Program-made: the position numbers and the translations under genes | Shown: positions 54,051 to 61,238 of the stretch, in pieces | Numbering within the stretch: position 1 is the stretch's first letter | How the letters are laid out: the number at the start of each line of letters is the position of its first letter | From: Alphaproteobacteria bacterium | GTDB taxonomy: Bacteria; Pseudomonadota; Alphaproteobacteria; SMXP01 | Direction: 5' to 3' | DNA: 64,000 nt | NCBI GenBank assembly: GCA_028285305.1 | Contig: JANQPV010000044.1 | Coordinates: forward strand, 349,933 to 413,932 | The notes under the pieces: model-generated | What the model was told of the DNA's origin: nothing | Databases searched by the model: none | Seen by the model: the letters and a program-made list of their open reading frames with translations, nothing else

Positions 54051-54941
54051 TTAGCGGTTGTTTCCTGAGATTACACTGCTAATCGCCTGTCCAAAGAACT
54101 TATCGGACAATCCCGCAGCTATGGACGCAACAATTAGAAAGAGAATGAGTCCCTCGTCTGTAGACGGACTCAACGGTAATAACCCTGACAACAATGCGAA
54201 CACAACTACGATCGCATAGACAGCTCCAAATGCAATTCGTATAAGAATATTAGAGATGAGGGTCCATATGTAATCAGGCCGAATCTTGTTTTCATGGATT
54301 ACGGCATCAACGGTTGTGATAATAGCTCCCATGCTGCCTGCTAAAGATAACGTATACATCAACGGTTCCGGAAAGCTGCGAACAAACATGGCAAGATCGT
54401 TTGTCCCTTGAGCAGCTTTAACGACCTGTACAAGCGACATAAAGAAAAGCACGAGAATTAGGAGTGTCACAATAAGAGAAAAACCCATTAATAAGAACAA
54501 CGTACGGGAACGAATTCCAGCAAGACGCTGAAATGATTCAGCAGCTTCAGCAAGTTCAAAACTCAGGCGGTGCAGTAATTGTCGATGTTCTACGCAGGGA
54601 TCATCCCTCTTAAACTCAGAAAGAGTTTTCTTCCACTCGGCTCTCGGATTTGAACGCAGACGGTATAGTCGATCTTCAAGGCGAATCCGATCTGCTGCGA
54701 GCAGGGCTGGCGGATGATATAGGCAGAGTTCAGCTTCTACCTTCTGGACAATGCTGATCCTCTCTTCCTTTGGTAAATCTTCAGAAACCGCTTTGGAAAG
54801 GTCTTCTTTCAGTCTCTGCAAGGCGTTGGGGGCCATATCATTAGAGTTGGCAGGAAACTGCAATGCCTGGTTTATACCACTGTGAAGTCGGTCAATTCGA
54901 ATACGGAACTCGCTATCTATACCAGCCTTAGCGTCAGTCAC
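54051..54941 (-). CDS. Four-helix membrane protein of the RT operon
   Basis: Unrecognised protein of 296 residues; second gene of the operon. The first ~145 residues are soluble and helix-rich (LQRLKEDLSKAVSEDLPKEERISIV, AELCLYHPPALLAADRIRLEDRLYRLRS). Four hydrophobic segments follow: 147-174 (LFLLMGFSLIVTLLILVLFF), 194-213 (LMYTLSLAGSMGAIITTVDA), 224-256 (IWTLISNILIRIAFGAVYAI and on) and 263-283 (GLILFLIVASIAAGLSDKFF). It begins with GTG whose last two bases fall in the RT stop codon (GTGA), so translation is coupled. In other defence operons small multi-helix proteins act as membrane-damaging effectors; that role here is only an inference. Confidence 0.75.
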   Translation of the reverse strand: MTDAKAGIDSEFRIRIDRLHSGINQALQFPANSNDMAPNALQRLKEDLSKAVSEDLPKEERISIVQKVEAELCLYHPPALLAADRIRLEDRLYRLRSNPRAEWKKTLSEFKRDDPCVEHRQLLHRLSFELAEAAESFQRLAGIRSRTLFLLMGFSLIVTLLILVLFFMSLVQVVKAAQGTNDLAMFVRSFPEPLMYTLSLAGSMGAIITTVDAVIHENKIRPDYIWTLISNILIRIAFGAVYAIVVVFALLSGLLPLSPSTDEGLILFLIVASIAAGLSDKFFGQAISSVISGNNR

Positions 54942-56503
54942 AGCAAAATCTCCGTTTGCATTTCCCTAAGCACTTTCAGTCCGCTTGAGCGGAAAAAATC
55001 TTTAGCATTACTGTTATCTCTAAACTGATCCGAACTGAGATATTCAAGCAAAGATTGAGGAACTGATTCGGCACTCTCCGGATCAGGTTTCCAACAATCA
55101 CTCAAGGACCTGGTGACTAAGGAGCTTCGCCTGCTGATCAAAGAACTCAGTTCGCTCAGTTCGAATTCGTGCTCGTACTCGCTTTCGGCATAAAATGTAA
55201 GAAAAACCTGTGCCAAGCAACGTGAAAATTCATGAGCGGACCCTTCCCCGTTTGCTATTCTTTGGCATAGATCCAAGATCTGCTCGTTCTGGCTTGTGTC
55301 GCCATAAATAAGGAGCGACCAAAGCGCATACAGTTGCGTCGATTGATACGGTGGGTCTTGAAGCGACCTTGTCAAAACCTCAATGCTGGTTCCTTCCCAA
55401 CCAATTGAGGCCAAATAGTGCAATATTTGTGATTCGGCACTAGGAAATTCTCGAATGTGCGTATCCGCAACATCAACTAGTTGTTTAGAATTCGCAATCC
55501 TCGCCAACGTGTAAACTCTCTTCGCAATTATTGAGGCTTGCGACTGGTTAAGCGCTTTGCGACCAAGGGCGTTCTCCGAAAAAGTCAACAGATCAAAATC
55601 AACTTTGGACATATGTGAAGCGACTTCGAAGAGATCATCTAGAATCAAATGTTCTCGATAAAAGTGGCTCTCGTCATATGCTTCGAGGGATTTGACCACT
55701 CTATACTTGGACTGGTTAATGCTGAAACCAAAGAGTTGCGATACGCTGTTGAGCTTTTCACAAACTAGTTGGCTGTCGGACGGATCGCAGGTGATGAAGA
55801 TATCGTCAATCCACCTCGCGAACTCCAAAATGTGAGGGTCTCGGAGCAGAATCTCGTCCACAGGAACTAGCACTCTGTCACTTATGACCCAGACTATTTC
55901 GTCAGGCACAACTGGGAGACCCCTAAAATGAGAGCGGGAATTGCCTCTATTGATCATTTCAAACAATGCAATTGTCGCACTGACTTGTCTTTCGGATAGT
56001 CCGCTATTCGCCAAGACAGTGTGAATCTGTTCAGCCTTTATGTTGAAAAAATAATCGTTCAGATCAGCGAAGATCACACAGCGCCCTGCCGCAAGATGAT
56101 GGCGAGTCCATCGATTGATTGTCTTCGTCCAACTCTGGTAATTGTTTTGGCGCAAGACACGTAATGATGCGAATGGGTCGTTCGCATTCGGAGCAAAAAA
56201 CCTATTGTGATCCAGAATTCTCTCCGTGGCGAGCTGCAGTAAGGTACCAGTCAAAATGTCCGGTAGGAGTTCACTACGAATGGCTCCGCTATGTTTGGGC
56301 TTTGTTACGGTATCTGCTTCGAGCATCCACTCGCGGGCGTCTGGTAGTCTCAATTGTCCGTCGGCAGTTAAATCTTGGTATTCGATGAGATCGACTATCG
56401 GCCAGTGACTTCTCAACCGCTTTGCCGTCTCGAAGGCCGCGGCGAGATCAGACGGATGAGACGCTAGGTCCAACAGAGTATCAATAATTTCTCGCGTTTC
56501 CAT
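54938..56503 (-). CDS. Stand-alone reverse transcriptase with C-terminal helical extension
   Basis: Reverse transcriptase of 521 residues, first gene of the operon. RT blocks in order: KPKHSGAIRSELLPD (about 68-82); catalytic Asp147 in VIFADLNDYFFNI; the GLPxxP block RGLPVVPDEIVWVIS (194-208); the active-site pair Asp233-Asp234 in ARWIDDIFI, where Trp replaces the usual Tyr of YxDD; and FGFSINQSKYRVV (258-270). No maturase, HNH or RNase H domain is present. The remaining 230 residues are helical (FDLLTFSENALGRKALNQSQ, ILHYLASIGWEGTSIEVL), as in abortive-infection and defence RTs. No group II intron RNA or retron msr/msd is recognised. A 239-bp leader upstream is structured. Confidence 0.88.
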   Translation of the reverse strand: METREIIDTLLDLASHPSDLAAAFETAKRLRSHWPIVDLIEYQDLTADGQLRLPDAREWMLEADTVTKPKHSGAIRSELLPDILTGTLLQLATERILDHNRFFAPNANDPFASLRVLRQNNYQSWTKTINRWTRHHLAAGRCVIFADLNDYFFNIKAEQIHTVLANSGLSERQVSATIALFEMINRGNSRSHFRGLPVVPDEIVWVISDRVLVPVDEILLRDPHILEFARWIDDIFITCDPSDSQLVCEKLNSVSQLFGFSINQSKYRVVKSLEAYDESHFYREHLILDDLFEVASHMSKVDFDLLTFSENALGRKALNQSQASIIAKRVYTLARIANSKQLVDVADTHIREFPSAESQILHYLASIGWEGTSIEVLTRSLQDPPYQSTQLYALWSLLIYGDTSQNEQILDLCQRIANGEGSAHEFSRCLAQVFLTFYAESEYEHEFELSELSSLISRRSSLVTRSLSDCWKPDPESAESVPQSLLEYLSSDQFRDNSNAKDFFRSSGLKVLREMQTEILL

Positions 56504-56550
56504 ATGATCACAGTATTATGTTGGGAATCCTAGGGCAAACAAGTAGATGA

Positions 56551-56587
56551 GAGACGCCAACTGGCAGGCAGTGCCAGCACTAGTCTC
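56551..56587 (-). ncRNA. Candidate structured RNA in the RT operon leader
   Basis: A 37-base symmetric hairpin in the leader before the RT gene: outer stem GAGAC/GTCTC, a 5x5 internal loop, inner stem CTGGCA/TGCCAG and a 5-base loop. A second hairpin CTCGGCG/CGCCGAG lies at 56680-56706 and a CAAGTT/AACTTG dyad at 56601-56620. The whole 56504-56742 gap has no gene. It may be a plain 5' leader, or an RNA copied by the RT; the sequence alone cannot decide. Confidence 0.35.
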
Positions 56588-56742
56588 AAGAGCATAGCAG
56601 CAAGTTTGCATATTAACTTGTTTGTTTGTACCAATTGACAACGAGTTCTTGCTGGAACTAAGCGAAACTCCGGTACCCACTCGGCGCGATTAGTTTTGTC
56701 GCCGAGACAAGATTATTGAGGGCATCTGTCTTGAAACGGATT

Positions 56743-57990
56743 TTATCCAAACTGACAAAAAGAACCCAATGCGGCTCCCAGTCCTGCTCCCGCCCACACG
56801 ACCAGCCAGACTGGGATTTTGCCCCACATCATGATTGCGAAAAACATCGTAGCGATGGCGATGTCAATTGGACCTCTTAGGGCGGTGAGGATAACCGGGT
56901 CTATGAAAGTTGCCCCTAACAATCCGACCACGGTTGCGTTCACGCCCATCAAAACTCTCTGCGCCGTTCGGGAGCGGCGCATGACGGACCAAAACGGCAG
57001 GATTCCGAGGATGAGAAAGAATGACGGGAGGAAAATGAAAAAGACGGCGAGGGCGCCCATCACGGCCTGAGGTAAGTCCAGTTGGCCAAACACCCCGAGG
57101 TAGGCGGAGAATGTGAATAATGGTCCGGGTACGGTCTGGGCCAAACCATAGCCGGCAAGAAATGTTTCGGAGTCCAACCAGCCCGGTTCGACCACAGCCT
57201 CTTGGAGCAGGGGGAGGACCACATGACCGCCGCCAAACACCAAAGCACCTGACCGGTAAAACGCTTCGAAGAACTGAACCAATTGATGCGATGAAGCGAC
57301 AAGGGCGGGGGCCAAGAGCAGGACCAGGAAGACAACGAGAAGGGCTCCGCCGGCGCGGCGCGAAGTGGGAACTTCGATGTCTGCTTCGTCGTCTGCGAGA
57401 GAGGGCGTCAAGATCAGCCAGCCAATTATCCCTCCAATTGCGATGAGCGCGACATGGGGAAGGCTGCCGCCGAAGAAAAGCACGATGACGGCTGCTGCGA
57501 GCGCCATGATGCGGCGGGTGAGGTCGGGGCAAAGAGATCGCGTCATACCATAGAGTGCATGGGCGACGACGGCGACGACGACGAGTTTTAGTCCCTGAAG
57601 GGCGCCTTGAAACAGTTCCCCGTGGGTGAGGGCCTCGGCGTATATCAGCCCCATCGCGGCTGCGATCATCAATAGCGCTGACGGCAAGGTGAAGCCCAGC
57701 CAAGCCGCCGCCATGCCGGGGAGACCGCCGCGCAGTAAACCGATGATCATGCCCACTTGGCTTGACGATGGCCCCGGCAAAAAATGACAGAGCGCAACTA
57801 TATCCGTGTACGTTTTGTCTGTGAGCCAATGGCGTTTTTCAACGAAGGCGTTGCGAAAGAAGCCGATGTGAGCAATGGGACCGCCGAACGAGGTGAGGCC
57901 CAACCCCAGAAATGTAAAAAAGATCTGGGCGGGAGATGCGGGCTGGCCGGAGGGTCCACCGTTTGCCGTCACGACATGCTCTTGCTGCAA
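56743..57990 (-). CDS. chrA: Chromate efflux transporter ChrA
   Basis: Long-form CHR transporter of 415 residues with two CHR domains and about 10-12 helices. Domain 1 has LGLTSFGGPIAHIGFFRNAFVEKRHWL and CHFLPGPSSSQVGMIIGLLRGGLPG. Domain 2 has YRSGALVFGGGHVVLPLLQEAVVEPGWLDSETFLAGYGLAQTVPGPLFTFSAYLG. These FGG and PGP motifs are diagnostic. It exports chromate with proton exchange. The start assigned is TTG 57990; a GTG about 7 codons later is possible. A terminator at 58006-58032 separates it from the upstream glycine-zipper gene. Confidence 0.92.
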   Translation of the reverse strand: MQQEHVVTANGGPSGQPASPAQIFFTFLGLGLTSFGGPIAHIGFFRNAFVEKRHWLTDKTYTDIVALCHFLPGPSSSQVGMIIGLLRGGLPGMAAAWLGFTLPSALLMIAAAMGLIYAEALTHGELFQGALQGLKLVVVAVVAHALYGMTRSLCPDLTRRIMALAAAVIVLFFGGSLPHVALIAIGGIIGWLILTPSLADDEADIEVPTSRRAGGALLVVFLVLLLAPALVASSHQLVQFFEAFYRSGALVFGGGHVVLPLLQEAVVEPGWLDSETFLAGYGLAQTVPGPLFTFSAYLGVFGQLDLPQAVMGALAVFFIFLPSFFLILGILPFWSVMRRSRTAQRVLMGVNATVVGLLGATFIDPVILTALRGPIDIAIATMFFAIMMWGKIPVWLVVWAGAGLGAALGSFCQFG

Positions 57991-58005
57991 TGGGGAATAA
58001 ACAAA

Positions 58006-58032
58006 GGCCGCCCGCTCGTGAGGCGGACGGCC
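58006..58032 (-). terminator. Terminator after the glycine-zipper gene
   Basis: On the minus strand, GGCCGTCCGC and GCGGGCGGCC pair with one G-T wobble around a short loop, followed by TTTGTTTATT. It ends the glycine-zipper transcript just before chrA. Confidence 0.7.
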
Positions 58033-58059
58033 AAGTTCTAGGTTTGTATGAAAGAGGGA

Positions 58060-58515
58060 TCAGCTAACGGAATAGCCGCGGGCTTCGAGGCAGGCCGTGA
58101 CCGCTCGGTTATACTCGTAGCGTTCGGCTGCAACGGCTTGTTTTTCTTTGTTTTTGCTCTTTTGTCCTTGGAGGCCACCTAGGACGCCGCCGGCGACTGC
58201 TCCGGCTGCGGCACCCTTGCCTGCTTTATCGCCGATCACTTCACCAAGAACCGCTCCACCGGCAGCGCCGCCGAGGACACCAATTGTGGCATTCTTTTTG
58301 GTCTTGTGTTTTCCGGCTTCTGCTTCGGCATAAGCTCCGTAAGCGGGATCATACCCGGTTTGGTTCGTTGCCCAAGCCGCACATTCTTGCTCGTCCTGGA
58401 GTTGTTGTTGCTGGCTCTGGCCTTTTGCTGGGTAGACAAACAGGTCTTGGGCGTGAGCGGCTGTGCCCATCGTTATTCCTAAAGAAGCGAGTACTGCAAT
58501 TAGTGTCTTGTCCAT
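58060..58515 (-). CDS. Exported glycine-zipper (YMGG-like) protein
   Basis: 151-residue exported protein. Signal peptide 1-23 (MDKTLIAVLASLGITMGTAAHAQ). A Gln-rich segment (GQSQQQQLQDEQECAAWA) with NQTGYDPAYG leads to a glycine zipper (about 85-125: ATIGVLGGAAGGAVLGEVIGDKAGKGAAAGAVAGGVLGGLQGQ), which makes membrane-inserting helix hairpins. The C-terminus (YEYNRAVTACLEARGYSVS) has the second cysteine of a likely disulfide. The ATG at 58515 follows GGAGAGCACTT. A CRP/FNR-type dyad lies about 80 bp upstream. The family is common at the envelope, with unclear function. Confidence 0.83.
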   Translation of the reverse strand: MDKTLIAVLASLGITMGTAAHAQDLFVYPAKGQSQQQQLQDEQECAAWATNQTGYDPAYGAYAEAEAGKHKTKKNATIGVLGGAAGGAVLGEVIGDKAGKGAAAGAVAGGVLGGLQGQKSKNKEKQAVAAERYEYNRAVTACLEARGYSVS

Positions 58516-58594
58516 AAGTGCTCTCCTAAACTCCGTCTCAATCTCTTCCCACAGTTTTGTCACACCATCATCTCACAAGGTCGCCGGTCCGAAA

Positions 58595-58608
58595 GTGATC
58601 CAGATCAC
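58595..58608. promoter_or_regulatory. CRP/FNR-type dyad
   Basis: Perfect palindrome GTGATC-CA-GATCAC, that is GTGA-N6-TCAC, close to the core of the known CRP consensus TGTGATCTAGATCACA. It lies upstream of the glycine-zipper gene on the minus strand. The 478-bp gap 58516-58993 otherwise holds no gene I can support. Confidence 0.45.
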
Positions 58609-58993
58609 CAAAAGTTCACCCGCAAATTCCCAGTTCCCATAGCTTTACACCTGTTCACCGTCACAATCCATGGGCGTTTGGCCTTTGAGCGTTCGAGATC
58701 GACCTTATCAGGTCAGCCTGAACCCAGCATGAACGTCTCTCCCGGCCATAGTTAACGGATAATTATCCCACTTACGTGATTCCTTGGGTCATGCGCGGCC
58801 GCCGATTAACAATGCTCTGTTTCGATTGGCGCCACGGCTGGCCGAATCGATGGGTAAGTCCTTCATGGCTAATGAAGGTGTCATGGAATGGCCGAATTTC
58901 TTGTGTTGTGTATGTGTTCACACTACATAGCTGGGCGTGCCATTCAAGGCGCGTCCTGACTTACGATGGGTGGGGCCAAAGGTAAGGCAAACA

Positions 58994-59749
58994 ATGAGAA
59001 CAAAACTGATTTCTGTCTTGGGGATAGCGCTGATGCTTGGATCGGTCGCTGCAGAAGCGCAAAGCCGGTCGAACAAACGATTTGTATGCCGCGGCGGTGA
59101 AGTCCAAGCCGAAGCTGTGGTGATTGCAAATGCGTTCAACAGCCCAAACATCACTTTAGGCGCCTTGGACCTTTATAAGGCCTTCGCCCACCAAGTCGTC
59201 ATTCAGGGGCGACTTGTCAAAAACCCCTACAAGAAGTGGAGCGATATCAATAGCGCATTGCCGCGGAACGATATTGAGGCGCTCGGACCTCCTCCAGGAT
59301 CGCCCATCAGGCAATTGTTGATTGAAGTGGGATTGGAAAACGGCGCTATGGAGTATGAGCCGCTTAAGACTCTGCGCGAGTTTCCCGACACTGATAAGGG
59401 CAGGGCCGATGCGAAAGCGGCCGCAATTGCGATGGGTATTTCGAACGACTGTCTGGGTGCAGATTATGAATCGCGGACCGGAGAACAGTACTTTAAATGC
59501 ATCGTGCACGAATTGAGACGGGATGGCGGATGGGTGAATGCCGGCAACAATTCGCATGCCATCGTCGCCACTTTGCAGCAAGTTCCCATGGCGGTTGGCA
59601 TTTTTGACTATTCCTATCTCAAACAGAACGCCGATAAGATCAAAGGAGCCGTGGTTCTCGAAGTGGAGCCCAATGAAGAAACCATAGTTTCAGGTGAATA
59701 TCCGCTCACCAAGAGGACGTGCATTCGAGACGAAAAAAACAAAGACTAG
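58994..59749 (+). CDS. Exported PstS-like phosphate-binding family protein
   Basis: Periplasmic binding-protein-like polypeptide of 251 residues. Signal peptide 1-22 (MRTKLISVLGIALMLGSVAAEA). Segments resembling the PBP-like/PstS family: LGALDLYKAFAHQVVIQGRLVKNPYKKWSDINSALPRNDIEALGPPPGSPIRQLLIEVGLENGAME (where a phosphate-binding protein has its Pst-type GxG/S region), ELRRDGGWVNAGNNSHAIVATLQQVPMAVGIFDYSYLKQN and VSGEYPLTKRTCI at the end. Such single-gene PstS relatives bind phosphate or related anions. There is no ABC transporter next to it. ATG 58994 is chosen for the leader; an in-frame ATG at 58937 adds 19 unlikely residues. Confidence 0.7.
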   Translation: MRTKLISVLGIALMLGSVAAEAQSRSNKRFVCRGGEVQAEAVVIANAFNSPNITLGALDLYKAFAHQVVIQGRLVKNPYKKWSDINSALPRNDIEALGPPPGSPIRQLLIEVGLENGAMEYEPLKTLREFPDTDKGRADAKAAAIAMGISNDCLGADYESRTGEQYFKCIVHELRRDGGWVNAGNNSHAIVATLQQVPMAVGIFDYSYLKQNADKIKGAVVLEVEPNEETIVSGEYPLTKRTCIRDEKNKD

Positions 59750-59774
59750 GCGTTCTGCGCGATCTCAAACTTTT

Positions 59775-59823
59775 TTGTAGCGATTGCTACAAAACCATGC
59801 TATTTCTGTAGCGTACGCTACGG
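59775..59823. promoter_or_regulatory. Two TGTAGC-type operator dyads
   Basis: Two related palindromes lie immediately before the membrane gene at 59833: TTGTAGCGATTGCTACAA (59775-59792; one mismatch between arms) and CTGTAGCGTACGCTACGG (59806-59823; core GTAGCGTACGCTAC is perfect). Their centres are 31 bases apart, nearly three helical turns, so they could bind a dimeric repressor (TetR type) together. The second ends about 10 bases before the ATG, overlapping the ribosome-site region. Confidence 0.65.
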
Positions 59824-59832
59824 AGATAATCC

Positions 59833-60258
59833 ATGACAGAGTCTATCCTCAGTTCGAATACGCCTGATGTGCGTAATGCACTCACCGGAAAACAAATCCT
59901 GTTGTCAGCCGTTCTCGGCGCCATCCTTTGGTTTGCCGCGGCCGTTGCGTTGGGACTCCTTGGCCCCATGGGCGTTTACGAGGGCACCAGCGCTCTTGTC
60001 CTTTATGCCCTTATTGTCCCGGGCACCATTCCATTTGTCTTTCTCGTGCGAAAACTTGCCGGTCTTGCAGCTAATCAAGTCGCGCTCGGTTATTCGGTGG
60101 CGACGGCGATGGCGCTCCTTTTGGACGGTATTGCGGTCTTATGGTTTCCCGGCCTCTATGGCGCGGAGCTTGAGCTGGTGGTCGGCGCAGCGGCAACCAT
60201 TTTGTGGGGCGCAGGTGTCGGTTTGGTTCTCGCATTTGTAATCAACAAAGCGGACTGA
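59833..60258 (+). CDS. Small four-helix membrane protein
   Basis: 141-residue inner-membrane protein, family not firmly recognised (a DUF5367-like protein is possible). After a polar start (residues 1-20) there are four hydrophobic segments: about 22-44 (ILLSAVLGAILWFAAAVALGLLG), 54-73 (ALVLYALIVPGTIPFVFLV), 82-104 (QVALGYSVATAMALLLDGIAVLWF) and 112-136 (ELVVGAAATILWGAGVGLVLAFVI). It is tightly preceded by two operator-like dyads, so expression is probably inducible. No other function can be given. Confidence 0.65.
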   Translation: MTESILSSNTPDVRNALTGKQILLSAVLGAILWFAAAVALGLLGPMGVYEGTSALVLYALIVPGTIPFVFLVRKLAGLAANQVALGYSVATAMALLLDGIAVLWFPGLYGAELELVVGAAATILWGAGVGLVLAFVINKAD

Positions 60259-60318
60259 CTTTCATTTCATCTTAACACGGAACACCTTGCCGGTGTAGGT
60301 GAGGAATGGAGATCTTTT

Positions 60319-60663
60319 ATGGGGGCTCTACGGATTTTGTTGGCCGTGATGTGGCTGATTCTGCTCGTTTACACGGCGATCGTTATTGCAAATCACGGAT
60401 GGGGTCTTCTGGCGATCTTCTTTAGCGATATGGTGAAGATGGGATGGCCGGGCCAATTCAACCTCGACTTTATGGGATTTCTCATCTTATCGGGCACCTG
60501 GGTCGCCTGGCGTCACCATTTTTCCCCTGCCGGACTGCTCCTCGGTCTTGTTGCCCTGTTTGGGGGGATTGGGTTTTTGGCGCCTTACCTCTTTATCGTC
60601 AGTTTGCAGGCGAAGGGTGATGCCAAGGAATTGTTTCTGGGGAAAGTGCGGGCTGCCAGCTAG
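60319..60663 (+). CDS. Small three-helix membrane protein
   Basis: 114-residue protein with about three helices: 5-26 (RILLAVMWLILLVYTAIVIANH), 44-62 (FNLDFMGFLILSGTWVAW) and 68-92 (PAGLLLGLVALFGGIGFLAPYLFIV). It has a short charged end. It follows the previous membrane gene by 60 bp on the same strand and likely belongs to the same inducible unit. Function not recognised; the pattern resembles small conserved proteins annotated only as membrane proteins. Confidence 0.6.
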   Translation: MGALRILLAVMWLILLVYTAIVIANHGWGLLAIFFSDMVKMGWPGQFNLDFMGFLILSGTWVAWRHHFSPAGLLLGLVALFGGIGFLAPYLFIVSLQAKGDAKELFLGKVRAAS

Positions 60664-60693
60664 CCTAATCTGCTGGGGTAGAGGCGGATCCGG

Positions 60694-61233
60694 TTAGTCC
60701 AATGCGTCTCTGCACGCATCGTCAAGACCAATGCTCTTTAGAAGGACGAGACCCTCGATAAAGGCGAGGAGCTGCGCGGCTTCCTTACGGCGTGCGTCTG
60801 GCGAAGCGCTGTCCAGTTGGGATTCTCCCCAGGCTAAGAATCCGCGGCCTATTTGTTCTCCGATTTGACGATAGGGCTCCGTCCCGGCGGCAGATAGGCT
60901 GGCGATCTCGAGCCAAACACGCATGTAGGGCCAGGCTGCGTCATCAATCAATACTTGGGCGAGCTGGTTTCTGAGAACTTCCATGGGAAGCGGGTCTTGC
61001 GCGGTGTAGCCTCCCAACAGCGTGACCATGCGTTCCGCCACGCGCGTCAATGTCGCCTCCATCAGTTCGGCCTTGTCCTTGAAGTAATAGAGCAACATCC
61101 GGTCGCTGGTTTCGGCAGCTTCCGCCAATGGCCGTAGGCTGGACGCAGATACCCCCTCTGCCAGCACATAGTCGGCCAGCTTGTCGAGAATCTCCGATCG
61201 CCGGTCCTCTGTTTTGCTTGAAGGTGTACTCAT
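60694..61233 (-). CDS. TetR/AcrR family regulator
   Basis: 179-residue repressor. The HTH is near the start: RRSEILDKLADYVLAEGVSASSLRPLAEAAETSDRMLLYYFKDKAELMEATL (about 13-62), ending in the usual LLYYFKDKAEL. The C-terminal ligand-binding part has TRVAERMVTLLGG and LLAFIEGLVLLKSIGLDD. It reads 5 bp after the amidohydrolase gene, with weak AGATAT before the ATG, and is likely translated with it. Candidate target is the divergent amidohydrolase/enolase promoter with dyad CGTCC/GGACG (62149-62162), or the TGTAGC dyads at 59775-59823. Neither is proven. Confidence 0.82.
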   Translation of the reverse strand: MSTPSSKTEDRRSEILDKLADYVLAEGVSASSLRPLAEAAETSDRMLLYYFKDKAELMEATLTRVAERMVTLLGGYTAQDPLPMEVLRNQLAQVLIDDAAWPYMRVWLEIASLSAAGTEPYRQIGEQIGRGFLAWGESQLDSASPDARRKEAAQLLAFIEGLVLLKSIGLDDACRDALD

Positions 61234-61238
61234 ATATC

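Noticed and set aside
54938..56503. RT as part of a group II intron or retron
   Set aside because: No maturase/HNH part, no domain V-like RNA and no msr/msd pairing seen; the downstream genes also do not fit.
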